A program made the position numbers and the translations under genes. Positions 1 to 12,819 of a stretch of 64,000 nucleotides of DNA are shown here, piece by piece. The notes under the pieces were generated by a model. It had not been told where the DNA came from. It was given only the letters and a program-made list of their open reading frames with translations, and made no database searches. The first letter of the stretch is position 1, and the number at the start of each line of letters is the position of its first letter. Source of the stretch: Crocodylus rhombifer (Eukaryota > Chordata > Crocodylia > Crocodylidae); assembly GCA_038503035.1 (NCBI GenBank), contig JAVSML010001074.1, positions 372,001 through 436,000 of the forward strand, read 5' to 3'.

Positions 1-40
1 ATTTAGTTGGTCTAATAAAAGATAGCACCTCTACCTTGAG
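1..40 (+). repeat. Tail of a family C interspersed repeat cut by the window edge
   Basis: The first ~28 bases (AGTTGGTCTAATAAAAGATA core) match the outer end of the repeat seen at 44383-44402, and in inverted form the copies at 34318 and 43512. Only the end of this copy is inside the window. The family has no visible coding capacity. Confidence 0.6.
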
Positions 41-3000
41 TTCTGAATATTTTTGCTGGTATACCAAATCTGTACTGCACTTCCAAATTATGGCATTTCT
101 GAGAATTAAGCCACAGGGCCAAATTCTTTTCCAAAATTTATCTGTGCAACTCCATGGACATTGTTTATTGCATGGGGTTACAGAACTGCAAATGAAAATA
201 GAATTTGGCCTACACTGTTAGCTTGTCAGACTTCTCCAACTATAATTTGATTCAGGAAAAAGGTACTTTGACAAGCTCTGCAGGTATGGGAAGGAAAATG
301 TCCGGAATATGGCAACCCAACAGTGGAGAACTCATATATTATATTCAGCTCACTCACATACTTCAGAATCTATCCAAATACAGAATTTTGTGAAATCTGC
401 CAAATAATTGCACTGTTTCATCTCAGGATAAAAATAATCTTCATGACTTCTAACTTCGGGGTCTCTCCAATTTGATTTATTTTTACCCGGTAATTTATTT
501 TGCTCCAACTGCCTAGATTCAGCATTCCCATTAAACATAATATCCGGGGCCCATACTTTGAAGGCAATTGTTTGGAAATATTGTGAATATCACAGTGAAT
601 ATGGATGGGCTGCCATAAAACATAGGTCTGAAAGACACCTGAAGGCAAACAGCTAATTAATTACACCATATATAAATATGCCTTAAATAGGTGAATGATG
701 AGATGCTTGCTTTCTGTTTAACCAGTTACAACAAAATTGATAAGGAAAAATGCACTCAAACAATCACTAATTTAGCAAAGAAAAAGAATACAAAACCCTT
801 TCTAGCAGATTGCTACAGTTATCTGTGAATGCAAGCTTTTCCAAACCTTTTACTTCAGGTGTCTGGATGCCCTGATGATTATTTCAGTACTATGCATAAA
901 ACCCATTTTGTCTTGATTTTAAATATGCTGAATATAAATACACCAGTAAAGATGTATACTTTGATAAAGCATAGTCTGAAAATAGCATTAAGAAAAGAAT
1001 TACAAAGAGTAGCTGATGCTCCATGAATCAGAAAAAGAGAATTCTATTCAGAAGTAATTCCTGTTACACTACTGTATTATTATACCATCAATTTCCATAT
1101 TCCTCTTCCCTCATTTCTTTTTTAGTGAATGTATTTGCATAAAACCAAGATCATTGTTTCTTAAGAGCTCATCAGCTTCTGCTACTTAGTTTTTACATGA
1201 AGGCATAATCTTTTGCATATTCCATCACATTTGGTTAGAAGCTGTTACAGTGTTTATGGTTTCAGCTTAGAAATAGACAGCAATAGTGAGTGCTTGCTTA
1301 AAGATGGAGCCTGATTCTCTTGTTATATGCTTGAGGGCTTCCATAGGTTACAGATTCACCAGAATGCATTATGTCTGCTACAGCTCTGGAGATATGAAGA
1401 GAACAACCAACCCAGGAATGGTTGTTGGACTTCCTGAGACCTGAAAAAGATATTAGCAATAGGAGAAAGCCTGTTGGGAATGAGAGAAGATGAGGAAGGA
1501 AAGCAGGGAAACATCCAAACTTTTGGAACACAGACAAGAGATTTAGTTTGAAATTTGGGCTGAGGGTCAAGCCCATTTCAATATTTGGCACTAGTTAATC
1601 TCTTCACTAACTGTAAAGAAAACTTGATTTATTTTTCAGTTACTGCAGAAAATCAGAACCATTTAGATAGAGTATCTTTCAACAATTTAATTCTTAAGGA
1701 TAGTTAATCTCACAATAGTGACAGAAACCCAATCAGGCCATGTTTTTTATTAAATCCTAGTCAATTGCAAGAGAAAGAAAGATGCATGCTAATCCACAAA
1801 AATCTGCAGTAGAGAAGGAATGTGACTTCACAGTGGGAAAATGTGGAAATTTAACTTTAAGTGATGAATGAGTCAAGGAGACAACTTATAACCCCTGTTT
1901 TTAAGTGGGTTTAGAATGCTGCCATTCTGATTTAGTAGCTCATTACATCCACTTCCCACAAATTCTCAAAGCAGAAGTACAATATCTTCTTTTTTTTGCA
2001 TAATAAATCAAAATAATTTCATGGGTTGACCCATAACTAACTTTCTTTATTTCCATTTCAGTGGAAAGACTCCGGTTACATTCCGGTCTTTAATCAGGCC
2101 CTAAGTGGTTAATGTACTGATCAGAACTGATTCTTAATTATCCTTTCTTACTCCTCTGTCTTGCTGCCCACATCTGCTTGTCTTTCCTTTGCAACTCGAG
2201 TCTTCCTGTTCTTTCCACTGTGTATTATCTGCTGCTGGCAGTAATCTTAGCTCTTGAAGTGACAGCAAAATTATGAGGTGCTCAACACACAATGACAATT
2301 TTCTTTCTCTGGTGCTAATTCATTTGCACTGTCATCAAGGCATCATATTTTCAATGTGTTAACAGTTCTTTATTGATTGGAGGCATTAGCTGCACATTCT
2401 GTGGCAGGAGGTCAAAATGATTTTTATTTTGAAACAACCCATTAAATTCTGTGCTCTGGAAAATGCTGTTGGTTTCCAATGTCAAATTTCTAGCTTGCCG
2501 GCTCAATTCTTTCTCTCTCTCTCATGCACACACAAGAGTTGCTGCTAGTAGGATGTGAGGCATAAACTAAAGTAAGCACACCTTTTTTCCTTTATAGGTC
2601 TTGTCATTAAAACGTCACTGTCAATATCACCTTGTTTTACCTTGTACTTGTTAGAAGATGGTTTATTCCATCATGTACACACACAAAACCATTTTTAACA
2701 ATGCATCACATTCCCCAGAGCTCGGTGGACAGCATTTTGCTTCAGGTTTTCTCGTGAAGGGGGTGGGGAGGAGTTTTTTAAATTTTGATAGCTCAATGTA
2801 AAATCCTAATGGAGACAAAACACCAGTAGTTTTTCCTTCAGGTAGGTAGTCAGGATCACTGTTGTATTACTTTGAGTTAACTTGGACTTGCCACATCCAA
2901 GTGATAGCTGAAGTGCCTTGTCTTCAGGAAGGTTTTACATTGTATTTTACCATTTCTTTTGCAGTCAAGACATTAGTCTCATTCATTTATCTGTATAGGA

Positions 3001-3270
3001 CAGCATCTCCACTCTCTGAAAAGACAGCCCAGTTCCTTTGTCACTAAAGAAGCAGCCTGTCAAGTTCTTGATAATGGCATATGTGGCCTTCATTGCTCAG
3101 CATTGTTCACTGATTTGAATCACACTTGGAATCATACTGAACTAGTGCATCTATTAAATGACCTCTATGACATGATTTGATGATCTCACTTGAATGTCTA
3201 CAGGTACAGATAAATGTAACAATTGTATCAGTATCCAATTATATCCACAGAAGCTGCTATGATGGGAGGG
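41..3270. other. AT-rich non-coding stretch, no gene seen
   Basis: Only short, unrelated open frames of 60-97 codons occur here, with no codon pattern, splice structure or homology that I recognise. The part around 2200-2560 is free of obvious repeats and rich in homeobox-type TAAT/ATTA words, as ancient conserved non-coding elements often are. That is texture only and not evidence of conservation. Confidence 0.4.
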
Positions 3271-3279
3271 CTGTCCAAC

Positions 3280-3760
3280 TTCTCTGCAGCCAGTGATATG
3301 CATGCAACACCAGATGGAGACCTGGGGGCTCCACACCTTGGGAGCTGAGTGCCTTGAGGACTCTCCCACCCAGAACCTCCCCTCCCCACCAGGAGCAGTC
3401 TAGTTTTCTCCCCACTATTTGTGCAAGCCAGCTCTCCACTGCCATCTGCAAGCACAGTTCAGGTCCCTGCACCCCTCACTATGTGCAGCCCAACTCCCTC
3501 TCCAAGGCACAGGCAAGCAACCTAGCTTCTCCCATTTATGCAAAAGTAGTTGGTGGAATTGTGCTCAGGCAGGAGCCTGGGGGCTGCAAACTGACCCCTC
3601 ATGGGACACCAGCTAGACAGCCCTATTGTAACTGCTATGTAGTATAGCCAAACCATTGCAATCTTAACCCTATTTCATCCATCATGCAGACCTAGCAGTT
3701 ACAGTGTAACAGCTGATGCCTGCTCCCAAGCAACAGCTCCCCTCCTCTTTTAAAGCAGTT
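3280..3760. repeat. GC-rich unclassified patch, probably an interspersed repeat
   Basis: Base composition jumps from AT-rich to C/G-rich over about 480 bp and then drops back. Near its right side GTAACTGCTATGTAG and AGCAGTTACAGTGTAAC form an imperfect inverted pair. The open frames here overlap in several frames on both strands, which is what GC-rich repeats give by chance. I cannot name the family. Confidence 0.25.
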
Positions 3761-5254
3761 AAAAGTTAATGTTTTAGCCTAAGTAGACATATACACACTA
3801 TAACAACCAGTACTCTTGCTAGTGGCAGTCTCAAAGGAGGGAGGGGGTAAGGACAGTATGGAGACTAAGCTGCTACCATAGCCTTAGAAGTGGGACCTGA
3901 AGGTCAGCATTTAGTCACATGGATCAGGCAGCATGAAGAAAAATGGCAATACTGCACTTTGTTCTGTTGATGAATAGAGAGGCCCTTGGTCTTCAGCCTA
4001 TGTATCTGGTTATATTCACCAGCAATACTTTAAATTAAAACCCCAATGCTTTTAACAACAAAAGACAAGGAATACAGAACAAGGTGGGACCCACCCTCGC
4101 TATTTTGCAAGCATCTCCAAACAACAGCTGTAAAATGCAATAAAAAATAATCATCCATAAGGCATTAAATATGGTGGCTCAAGAGGTAACTTAGAAAAGC
4201 CACATTACCAAAACAGCCATTTAGAGAAGCTGTCATAGATTCTGGACCCTGTAGTGAGAGAACAACTCTAGTTGGCTCATGAGAGAGATGAAAAGATTAC
4301 CTTTACTTTTAGTCCTACATTAATCAATATTTGTTACATTTTCTTAAAATGTTTTGAAAATACCAGTTTTCATTGCTTTCTTTCCATTATCCCTGCTGTA
4401 TATGCAAGAGCCACAATTGTAATGTCTGCTGCCTCTGAATGTAATGAGCTCCAAGGCACACATCAGTTTCAAGGGAATGGACAGGAGACAAGGTTGCTAA
4501 TACTCTCATTTTCTTGACCAGTCAGCAGAACTGGCAAGACAGAAGTTGCAGCTGGCTGCACTATCCTCTCCAATGGCAGCCTAGTGAGTACTCTCCCAAT
4601 GTGAGCTTATAGCTCCAGGGACCTCCATTTTATTGTTATTTTTGACCTTTTATTGCCTGTTGCTGTCTTTAATTTTTCATTAGAAGGAATCAGAATGTAA
4701 CAGTCTTTTATTAGCAGCAAAATACAGGTTGTCAGTAATTCAACATGAACACGGGTACAATTAGACTTTTGTCAGAGCTTATTTACACATTACCTGTACT
4801 TTAGGGGCCTTATTCAGACTGTAACTCATGACTTCCCTGGAATTATTTGTTATGATTTAACAAAGGGAAAAAAACAAAGACCTCACTGCTCCTCATTCTT
4901 CTTCTCTACTTACACCTGACAGTCTTATTTTTTTTCTCTGCAATGGCATTGAGTCTTTTTATGCAATATTTCTAAACTACCTTCTGCTCTTTGTTACGGA
5001 ACATGTGCAAAATATGTAAAATGTCTGTGCTATAAATAGAGCAGGCAATGGGATCCCAGCAGGTGCTGCGCAAAATTCTTTGGCTAGGCAAAGAACCCTC
5101 ATAGTTGTGGCACCCCTCTGCTGTGATAGATGGGGAGGCTGCTATGCTCCTCTGGAAACTGGCAGCAAGTGCTCCTGGCAGTGTACATCCAGAGAGGTTA
5201 TCTGAAGTCTGTCAGAAGGCAGGGTAGATATGCACTTACAACTTATAACCTAAT
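3761..5254. other. Non-coding stretch, nothing recognised
   Basis: No open frame above 81 codons and no recognised repeat. A TATAAATA word near 5031 has no supporting promoter context. Confidence 0.4.
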
Positions 5255-5259
5255 TAAAT

Positions 5260-5359
5260 TTATATATATATATACACACATACACACACACATATATATA
5301 TACACACACACGCACGCACATACATGCACACATGCACACACACAGAAAGAGAGAGAAAG
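5260..5359. repeat. Compound TA/CA microsatellite
   Basis: An alternating (TA)n run passes into (CA)n, back to (TA)n, then interrupted (CA)n with CACG and CATG variants, and ends in a GA-rich run. It explains the low-complexity open frame through this interval. It is a likely polymorphic marker. Confidence 0.95.
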
Positions 5360-8300
5360 CACTAGCTTTGTGAACCCAAGTTCATTTCATCAGATGCTGT
5401 GAAAGGACAGCATGGAGTATCAAGTGAAGTGAGTGATTAGAATTCAGTAGATGGGAAGGCAGAAGGGAGGGTAAGGTTGAGGGGGTGCGAAGTGTTGTGC
5501 CAGGCATGCAAGCAAAGATCCCACAGGACTAAGGTCATAAAAGATAATCTAGGTAATGGGATAGGAATATTTAGCCTCTATTTAAACCATACTTAACATA
5601 GTCCAGTATTTGAAGGATTTCTTGTTCTGCAGTTTTTCATTCAAACTGGTTTTTAAGGTGCACAGGACTATTAGGTTACAGAAGGAGGGGCTGTAGGAGG
5701 ATGAGGTTTGCCAACTAAATACAGTGAAACATGGACAAGAAACCACCTTTATTAGAAAGTCTTCTCTTTTGACAGACTTAGCACTGCACATTCTCTCCAA
5801 ACATATTAAGTACCAATTCTGTTTTGCACTTTAGGAAACCATCTCTGCTAAGCAACTTATATTTTCTAGTTCCCTTCACATGCACCCCCTGAGAGTGCCA
5901 GTGCACCCCCTGACTGGCCATGCTTGCCACTCAGGTGACAGGCGGGGGGGGGTCAGGTGGAAACACCGGTGCCCACCCCCCCATGAGCACCCATCAGGGA
6001 GTGGGAGTGCCGCATCACTCCCAGAAGTAGGTTGCTGTCTAGTCACTGGGGGGAGGGGCATGTGTCCCTTCTAACTAAGGTAGCAGCAGGCACCCATGCT
6101 TCAGTAGTTGTTTAAATTGCAGTTCTACTCTGAAAAAGACCCTCTACATAGCATTCCAGGGTTCTGTGTTCATTGTCTTACAATGTTTCCCATATGAAAT
6201 ATATTCATTTTGAAAGAGGGAGTGTTTTGTCTAAACAGCTGTCCCTGCCAACTTAGCCGGGGTTCCAACAGTCAAGCTGGATTCTTTCCATCTCCTGAAC
6301 CATCACCAGTAATAAAGGCTCTGTAGGAAAATCAGGAACTTGGCTACACATGTACCTCCCCATTGTCTTCAAATTGTGCCCCTAGTGGCATCAAGGGACT
6401 CTGTTGTCGTAGTAGTTACACAGGTGTGCCTGGAATTTGCTAGTTTAGTGGAATTAATAAACTAGTGGATGAGGCACCAGGAAAAATATAATCTACATCT
6501 CATTCTCTTTCAGTTAGCCCTGCAGTGCTAACTGGAAGGAACAGCAGCAAAAGTTTATTGAAGTCAGCAGTTATGACTCTGAACCTACAAGTAAGTACAA
6601 GATACAGTAATTATGCAATATTTTTTTCTAAATAGAGGTGCATTGGCATCTGTGAATTGCATTTGAAAAGACAATTCCCAAATTCAAATGACACCCCCCT
6701 TTTCTGAAAAGAGATGGATGAGAACCCCAGCAAGAACAGAAATTGGCACTGTGTGTCCACTTCATGTTTCATACTGCCCTTGCTCATTCATGGAAAATAC
6801 AGCACAATGGAAAGAAATAATTCAGCAACAGTCTATAATTTTTTATTTTCCTTCTAGTCATGGTTCTGTATTATTCACATGGCATAACCATTTACTCAAA
6901 CAAGCAGTTCTGCTATTTGTGTGAGGAAGCACTGGAGTAAGACTTGTCATGTGGATCTGGAGGGGGATTTCTGAATTCTCAAAAATTTTGCCAGGACAAG
7001 AAGACTGTTTTTCATCTGGATCTGCCCAGAGTTATCCATTTACACTGTAAGTTTTGCATCACATATGTGTGTGAACATAGTAACTGTAAAATGGAGTTAC
7101 AACTCACTGCAAGTTACTGAAATACAAATAAAGGGTTGGTTTAATGAATTAATTAGCAATGGCTCCAGCTTGCAATATATGGATCTGAACTTGCCAGGAC
7201 TAGAAAGAGGAGGGTCTTATAATGTAGGGGATTGGTTTCTGTTTGTTTTAGCATTTACTAGTTCTTCATTCTGCACAGTCTTATTTGGTGGTTCCTGGAA
7301 GCTTCTTGACCTTTGCTACCTATTTGCTTGAGAAAAATAGTGTTAAACTGCTTTACTAATGGGTAAGGAATGACACCTAGTGGCCAGACATTGCCAAAAG
7401 GGTTTACAAAAACCCCCCCTCTAATTTTTGGATTGTTTTTGTAGGACAAAGCTTTCTACAGACTAAGCATACATTTATACTTTAAAGGCCTATGTGAACA
7501 GCCATAGGAACAAAAGTTATTTTTTGTCCTAACATTCTTGTATATTTTTAATGGATTATTCCTTCTTTAACTGAGAAGGAGAAGAACACTATTTAATTTC
7601 AGCACATGTAATTAAAACCAGTCACAGACTGCAGATTGGGTTATACTCTTTTCCTCTCTTCTCTGCTTGTGGTGAAACAGAAAATAAGAGTCTGAAAATT
7701 ATTTTGCAATTTGGCCAGGATCAAATTATATCCTTACCTATTCATTTCCTTGCAGTCAAGTGCCTGGCATTTGTAAACAATACGATACTAACTGGCTTCT
7801 GACACAAAGCTTTTAGTTTTTGGCATACCCTAGATTTCAAGCCCTCTTCCCCCATTTCCAACATTTTATTTTAATGCATGACAACAAAAAATACACTTAA
7901 CTCGATATCTGAGTAGCAGGTAACTGGATATTGAAGTAAATGCAGTGGACAGGCCAGCAAGCTAATAAACTGTGAGAGTCAAGGATACTGCCCACGCCAG
8001 TAAAAGTAAAGCCCTGACAGCGTATCAGAACTAAATTGGAGAACTCCAGTCCATGTCTCAGGGTGCTTGCATCAGGCAGGATACAACAGGTGAATGAAAT
8101 AAAAAGGCAGAGAGGCAAGCTGGGATGATGAGGTGATGAAACAAACAGACAAAAGCAGAAAGCACAGCTACAGCCCTTTCCTAGTCAGTGCTAGAGGGAA
8201 GTGGTTTATAAGTGTCAAGCACAGGTAGGTTTTTAAAGGGGGTGAATAGGAAGCTTAATTTTTTTCTTTTTTGGGGGGGATCTTCTAGTGAAAAGGGGTA

Positions 8301-10639
8301 GAGGGGAGGAAGTCTTCTAGTAAATAGGACACAATCCAGGAGACAGTGAAAAGTGTTCTTTTTTATTTTGGAAAAACAGTTTGGGCCATTTTGAAGGCTG
8401 ATGAAAAAACTTTCTGTCACTGGCCAGATCACCAGCCCCAAAAGCAGTAGTGAGAACAATCCTAAAACTCACTTGACCAACCCTTTGTAGATTGCCCAGC
8501 ACTGAAGAATGTGTCCGGCCTGAAACTTACCAGTTATTCTGCAGCAGGTTCATTCAGATGCAAACCTTATGTGGGTCAGAGCCTGCAAATTCAACTCTCA
8601 AAGGCAAAAATGTGTATTGCTGTTCTGAACTGCCAAATCTGCACAGCTGAAATATTTAGCCTGTGGACAATCCATGTTGGTCATTAATGCATTCAGCTAT
8701 TGTATCCCTCCCCCATTTCAGAAGTACAATGATAAAATCTGTAGATCTTTTGTGTATTATCTTCCCTGCTGTTTTCTCCATTTCAACTCCATTAGGTGAA
8801 GATAAATCTCTCTCCAGAGTGATCTCTCACATTAGTCAAATCATTCCACTCAGCTGGAGCTAGTCCATTCAGTGGCTGTTTAACATTTTGAACCCTTTGT
8901 TGAGGGCTGATCAGAATACTGATTTAAGATTGGGCTGTTCAGATTAATGAATTGAAGGCTGTGAACTTAGTATGAGTGAGAAGCCTTAAGCTTGTCTTCT
9001 TTCTCATAGGCTACCACTGGTACGCAGTGTCATTCACTTGCCCCTCAAAAAATGAATGAGGATTATAAATTGTTCCTACATATACATTTTAATCCAGTAT
9101 ATGTCCAGTAAAATTTACCATCCATTTTGTGTTTACCAGCTCCCCACATCAACAGCATTGTAATCTGAAAGTAGAAATGCACATTTGTTTCGTTTCAGGC
9201 CCTATTTGTCTAGCAGAGATCTTCAATCAAAGAGACTAAGGTAGTCTCTATGATGTTTACAAGTCTGAACAATTGATACCAACCCAAGTCACATCTGAAA
9301 GTTCTTGGCACAGTATAGGTGGAAATCTATTGCTGGAAACATACATCACAAAACTCCAGTTAATATTGGTACATATTCCTATTATTTGGTTCCATTCATA
9401 AGCATTGAATGAGCTTGTTCTGTGCCATGTTGAGCCCTAGATCACTACTACACAGTATGCCATGCACACTCCCTCCTGATCCAGGTGTGCCAAATCCCAG
9501 AAATGAGGCAGCGTAGCTGCTTTAGAACAGCCCTGAATATGTACCACTAAACCTGGTCAAAAGAAAACTTGAGGATGGGGCTGGAGATAAAAACAAAGAA
9601 GGTCAATCTAAAAAAAGGTTCATGGCCTCAGTTCTGGGACTTGACATACATGGAGCAGAACCATGTGAATGTTGTGTGCTTCTCAGGTTTGGCACAAAGG
9701 CTGTGTAGACATGCCCGGTGTGAGCCGTAAACAACAACAATAGATTTAGCTCTGTAACTTTATTCAGTTGTCACACCTGGTTTGGTTCAGGGAGAGAATT
9801 CACTTAACATTTAACTCAATGCTCCATTAACTTAAGGAAAAGATAGTCATTTCCATTAATGAGCCATATAATACCATCTATGTATAAGCAGAACTTCTCA
9901 GTGATTTCCCCCCAGAGGGTCCTTATTAGAAGATGGCAGAATCTAATATTATTATTTAATGTTTCACAGTTGTCCTTATATGGTCATCTTCTAAAACAAA
10001 ATCTATGCTACATTATCACCTTTATTAAATTCAACACAATTCCCCCGTTATGAGAGAAACAATGAACATTTGAGATAACACATAAAAAAATAATATAAAA
10101 ACCATCTATTTTGCAAACCTTTTGGGTTAGAAAAGTTTCAGTTCATTACTTCCCTGTTCACGCCAGTAAAGGTTGGATCCAACAAAGGGGCAAGAATCTC
10201 CTGATTCATGCTCACCCTCTTGTCTAAAAGATAAAACTAACAGGATCCTCTCTCACATCTGTGGTAATTTAGGCAGTGACTATGTAAAAAACCCTGTGGT
10301 TTGGAAACATGTCCTTGAGATATCATGAGATACTGACTTTTAAAGAAGCATAGAAATGAAACTGATTTTAAATTTCAAATATGCTATTTTTATAGGAAGG
10401 CATTTATGGGACTCTGCCATTTACAGAATAACTTGAACCATAATTATGATGTCAAGAATTAAAGATTTTGCTAATTTTTAATCCCTGGTGTGTGGCTGAG
10501 CTGTAGCATGAAAGACAGTAGAAGGCATTACAAACTGTGTTAAGGTTACTGATTAGGAACAGTTGTTCATTCAAAACAAAATTATACCCATCTGACCTAT
10601 TTGGTATAACTTTACCACTTCAGCTAAGTACAGACAGTC
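5360..10639. other. Non-coding stretch, no gene seen
   Basis: About 5 kb with only open frames below 95 codons. A GC-rich spot at 5876-6074 with runs of G and C (for example 5942-5950) gives overlapping frames on both strands and is not convincing as coding. Nothing else here could be supported as a gene, RNA gene or named repeat. Confidence 0.4.
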
Positions 10640-10926
10640 AAAAAGCCTGAGGCTGAATCAATTCAAACTTATCAGGTTAGTTTAAACTGCATAGATTGAA
10701 CCAATAAACAAGTGAACAGACATTCACTTTTGATTCTAGAAATGTAGCCACATGCCTGCAGTGGCTCACATCAGAAACCAGGGGGTGCTAGAGCATGCCT
10801 CCCTGCTCTGCTGGAGCCGACAACTTGGCCAAAGCTAGCCCATCCAAGGTGTGAGGGAAGAGGGGGATCCGCATGGGAGGTGCAAAGCATCCTGGGATGC
10901 TGAGGGACTGTGAATTAACTTGCATC
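10640..10926 (+). repeat. Left part of a family A non-autonomous repeat, split by a solo LTR
   Basis: The right side of this segment (GGGATGCTGAGGGACTG and what follows) is collinear with the reverse complement of 36900-36985. The match resumes at 11801 after the LTR insertion, so one older element was interrupted. Family A has TTTAAACC/GGTTTAAA-type internal inverted words and no coding capacity. It is probably a non-autonomous DNA transposon. The outer left limit is uncertain. Confidence 0.45.
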
Positions 10927-11454
10927 TGTAACTGTCTTATAGTTTTTAGCAAAGACTTTATATTATTTTCTCTTTTCTGTATAACTGCCGCGCGGCACTC
11001 TCACATTTATGTAACCTTGAAGTCGGCTGTTAATCAAAATGAACGCTTTGTACTTTTCTCCACTGGCATTAAGCTACACATGCGCATTCTGTAAATTTCA
11101 TTTCTTATCTAAAAGTGTCATTTCTACAGAAATGAAACTTATGTAGAAAATCTGCCTAGCAATAATTATGTAAAAGAAAATTATCCTATCTGTATACTAT
11201 AGTTAGTGTCATAGAGGCAGTCCAACAAACATTTATAAAAGAGGCAAAAAAGCAGGAAGCAGCAGAGACGACAACTGGAAAACTCTGTGGGCCTGATCAC
11301 CCCGCAGACCGGTTCTCAGCCTCCCCGCCTGGGCGTATCCCAGCGAAGATAAAGGCCTCAGAAATCCGACAACTGACAACGATTCACTGTGTTACAGTAT
11401 TGCCTTGTATTTCCCATTCATGAGCCGTTGACCAGTTCTGGGACTTAAGGAGTC

Positions 11455-11612
11455 GGCAGCCGCACCTAGCTTTGGACTTGTTCCACTGTTGGAACGCAAG
11501 GGCTGGCTCTGGAACCTCGTGAACCAACNNNNNNNNNNGGCAGCCGCACCTAGCTTTGGACTAGCTCCACTGTTGGAACGCAAGGGCTGGCTCTGGAACC
11601 TCGTGAACCAAC
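11455..11612 (+). repeat. 74-bp tandem duplication interrupted by an assembly gap
   Basis: Bases 11455-11528 and 11539-11612 are the same 74-bp unit with two visible differences (CTTGTTCC against CTAGCTCC). The ten Ns at 11529-11538 lie exactly between them. Either the LTR has a tandem array whose copy number was not resolved, or the assembler duplicated the edge of the gap. Confidence 0.9.
11529..11538. other. Assembly gap of 10 Ns
   Basis: Ten unspecified bases. The size is probably a placeholder, not a measurement. Confidence 0.98.
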
Positions 11613-11800
11613 GGACACCCTATAGATTAAGAGACACTAACAACTTACTCTAAGTCGTCTACTTGTGCCAACTCGGCGAACCTCGAGGGCGGCTAAGAGC
11701 TACCTCAATTCCGCCCCACAAGCCGCGCGCTCGCACAACTCCGCAAAGCCCGCGGCTCCCCTAAGCGGTGCCGGAGCTGCTAGCCCGGCATTTCGTCACA

Positions 11801-11975
11801 GCATCTGGATGGAATCTGGGACAGAAGTTCAATAATCCATCAGTTTTATTAATAAATCAGTCGTCTGATACTACATCCATCCAGGTTTATCTTAAACCAG
11901 TTTCAGTCATTTTGAAAGCAGTTTATGTGCACTGCAATTCTATTGTGTTACAAAGTTGAACCAGTTTCTGATCAC
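11801..11975 (+). repeat. Right part of the split family A repeat
   Basis: From AATCTGGGACAGA to TTTCTGATCAC this segment aligns over about 165 bp with the reverse complement of 36760-36935. Shared blocks include TCTGATACTACAT, CCAGGTTTATCT and TTTATGTGCACTG. With 10640-10926 it forms one element into which the solo LTR was inserted. Confidence 0.65.
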
Positions 11976-11984
11976 ATATAGGCA

Positions 11985-12445
11985 ATCCCTGCTTAGCACT
12001 CTTAATTGGTTCCAGAAAAAACGATGCTAAGAGTAACTGCGCTAAGCAAAACCTATTTTTCCATAGGAATGAATGTAAATATAGGCAATTGGTTACTGCC
12101 GCCTCTCCCCATTAGCCCGCTGGCCACTCCAGTCCCATGTGCCAGCTCAGGCCTGCATTCCTACTGCCTCACCCTGGGCCCCCACCAGCCCTGGCCCTGG
12201 GCACCAACAGAGGCCCTGTGCTGATGCCCGTTTCCCACACTCATTGTTTCTTACCACAACTGCCTCTACCTGCCAGCCTGCCAGCCCTACGTGCTAGCCT
12301 GGGCACCAGCACTCCTGCTGCCTCACCCTGGGCATGGGCACCTGCCGGCCCTGGCCCCAGGCCCTGCACTCCTGCTGCCCCACTCTGGGTGCAGGCTCTC
12401 ACTGGCACTGGACACCGGTGCAGGCCCCGCACTCCTCACCACCGC
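11985..12445. repeat. Transposon-like end followed by GC-rich imperfect tandem repeat
   Basis: The left part contains paired words (TTAGCACTCTTAATTGG, then GATGCTAAGAGTAACTG and GCTAAGCAAAACC) typical of non-autonomous DNA element ends. From about 12125 it becomes an imperfect tandem repeat of roughly 60-70 bp built on 'CCTGCACTCCTGCTGCC...CTGGGC'. It opens long frames rich in Pro, Ala and Leu on both strands; these are artefacts of composition. Confidence 0.5.
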
Positions 12446-12819
12446 TGCTTCAATTGGTGAACTCAAGTGGTGGAGCATCCCACAGAAGTGTGGAATGGAA
12501 TTATATGGAAGAATAGCACCTACAACAGCCTCAGATACTACCATCGCAAAAACAATTGATGATAATTTTGGATGCATAGTCATGATTTTTTCTTTTCTTT
12601 TTTTTTTTGTTATTTTCTCATTAAAAACTACTTTTATTTATTAATGGAAACTGAAGTGGATATAGAGATGCGAGATGGAGGTAATTATAGTGTATTTGAA
12701 AAGAAAGAGCTTGTCCAAGTAGAGTTTACTCATGCATAGCTGACACAGACCACTTTGTCTTTGTCCACAGAGGCCAACATCACATCATCTTTGTCCACAA
12801 TGTGACAATCAGCTAGTTT

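Larger units (their letters stand above)
10927..11800 (+). mobile_element. Solo LTR of an endogenous retrovirus with 5-bp target duplication
   Basis: The element starts TGTAACTG and ends TTTCGTCACA, the TG...CA ends of an LTR. It is flanked by the 5-bp direct repeat GCATC (10922-10926 and 11801-11805). A TATAAAAG box lies at about 11235. The 3' half is CpG-rich, suggesting limited decay or methylation-related loss. No gag, pol or env sequence is present, so it is a solo LTR, the usual product of LTR-LTR recombination. It sits inside a family A repeat whose two halves flank it. A 10-N gap and a 74-bp duplication lie in its 3' half, so the true length is uncertain. Orientation is taken from the TATA box. 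Confidence 0.7.

Noticed and set aside
12137..12644. Pro/Ala/Leu-rich frames of 107 and 117 codons
   Set aside because: Produced by a GC-rich tandem repeat that is open in most frames; no start context or homology.
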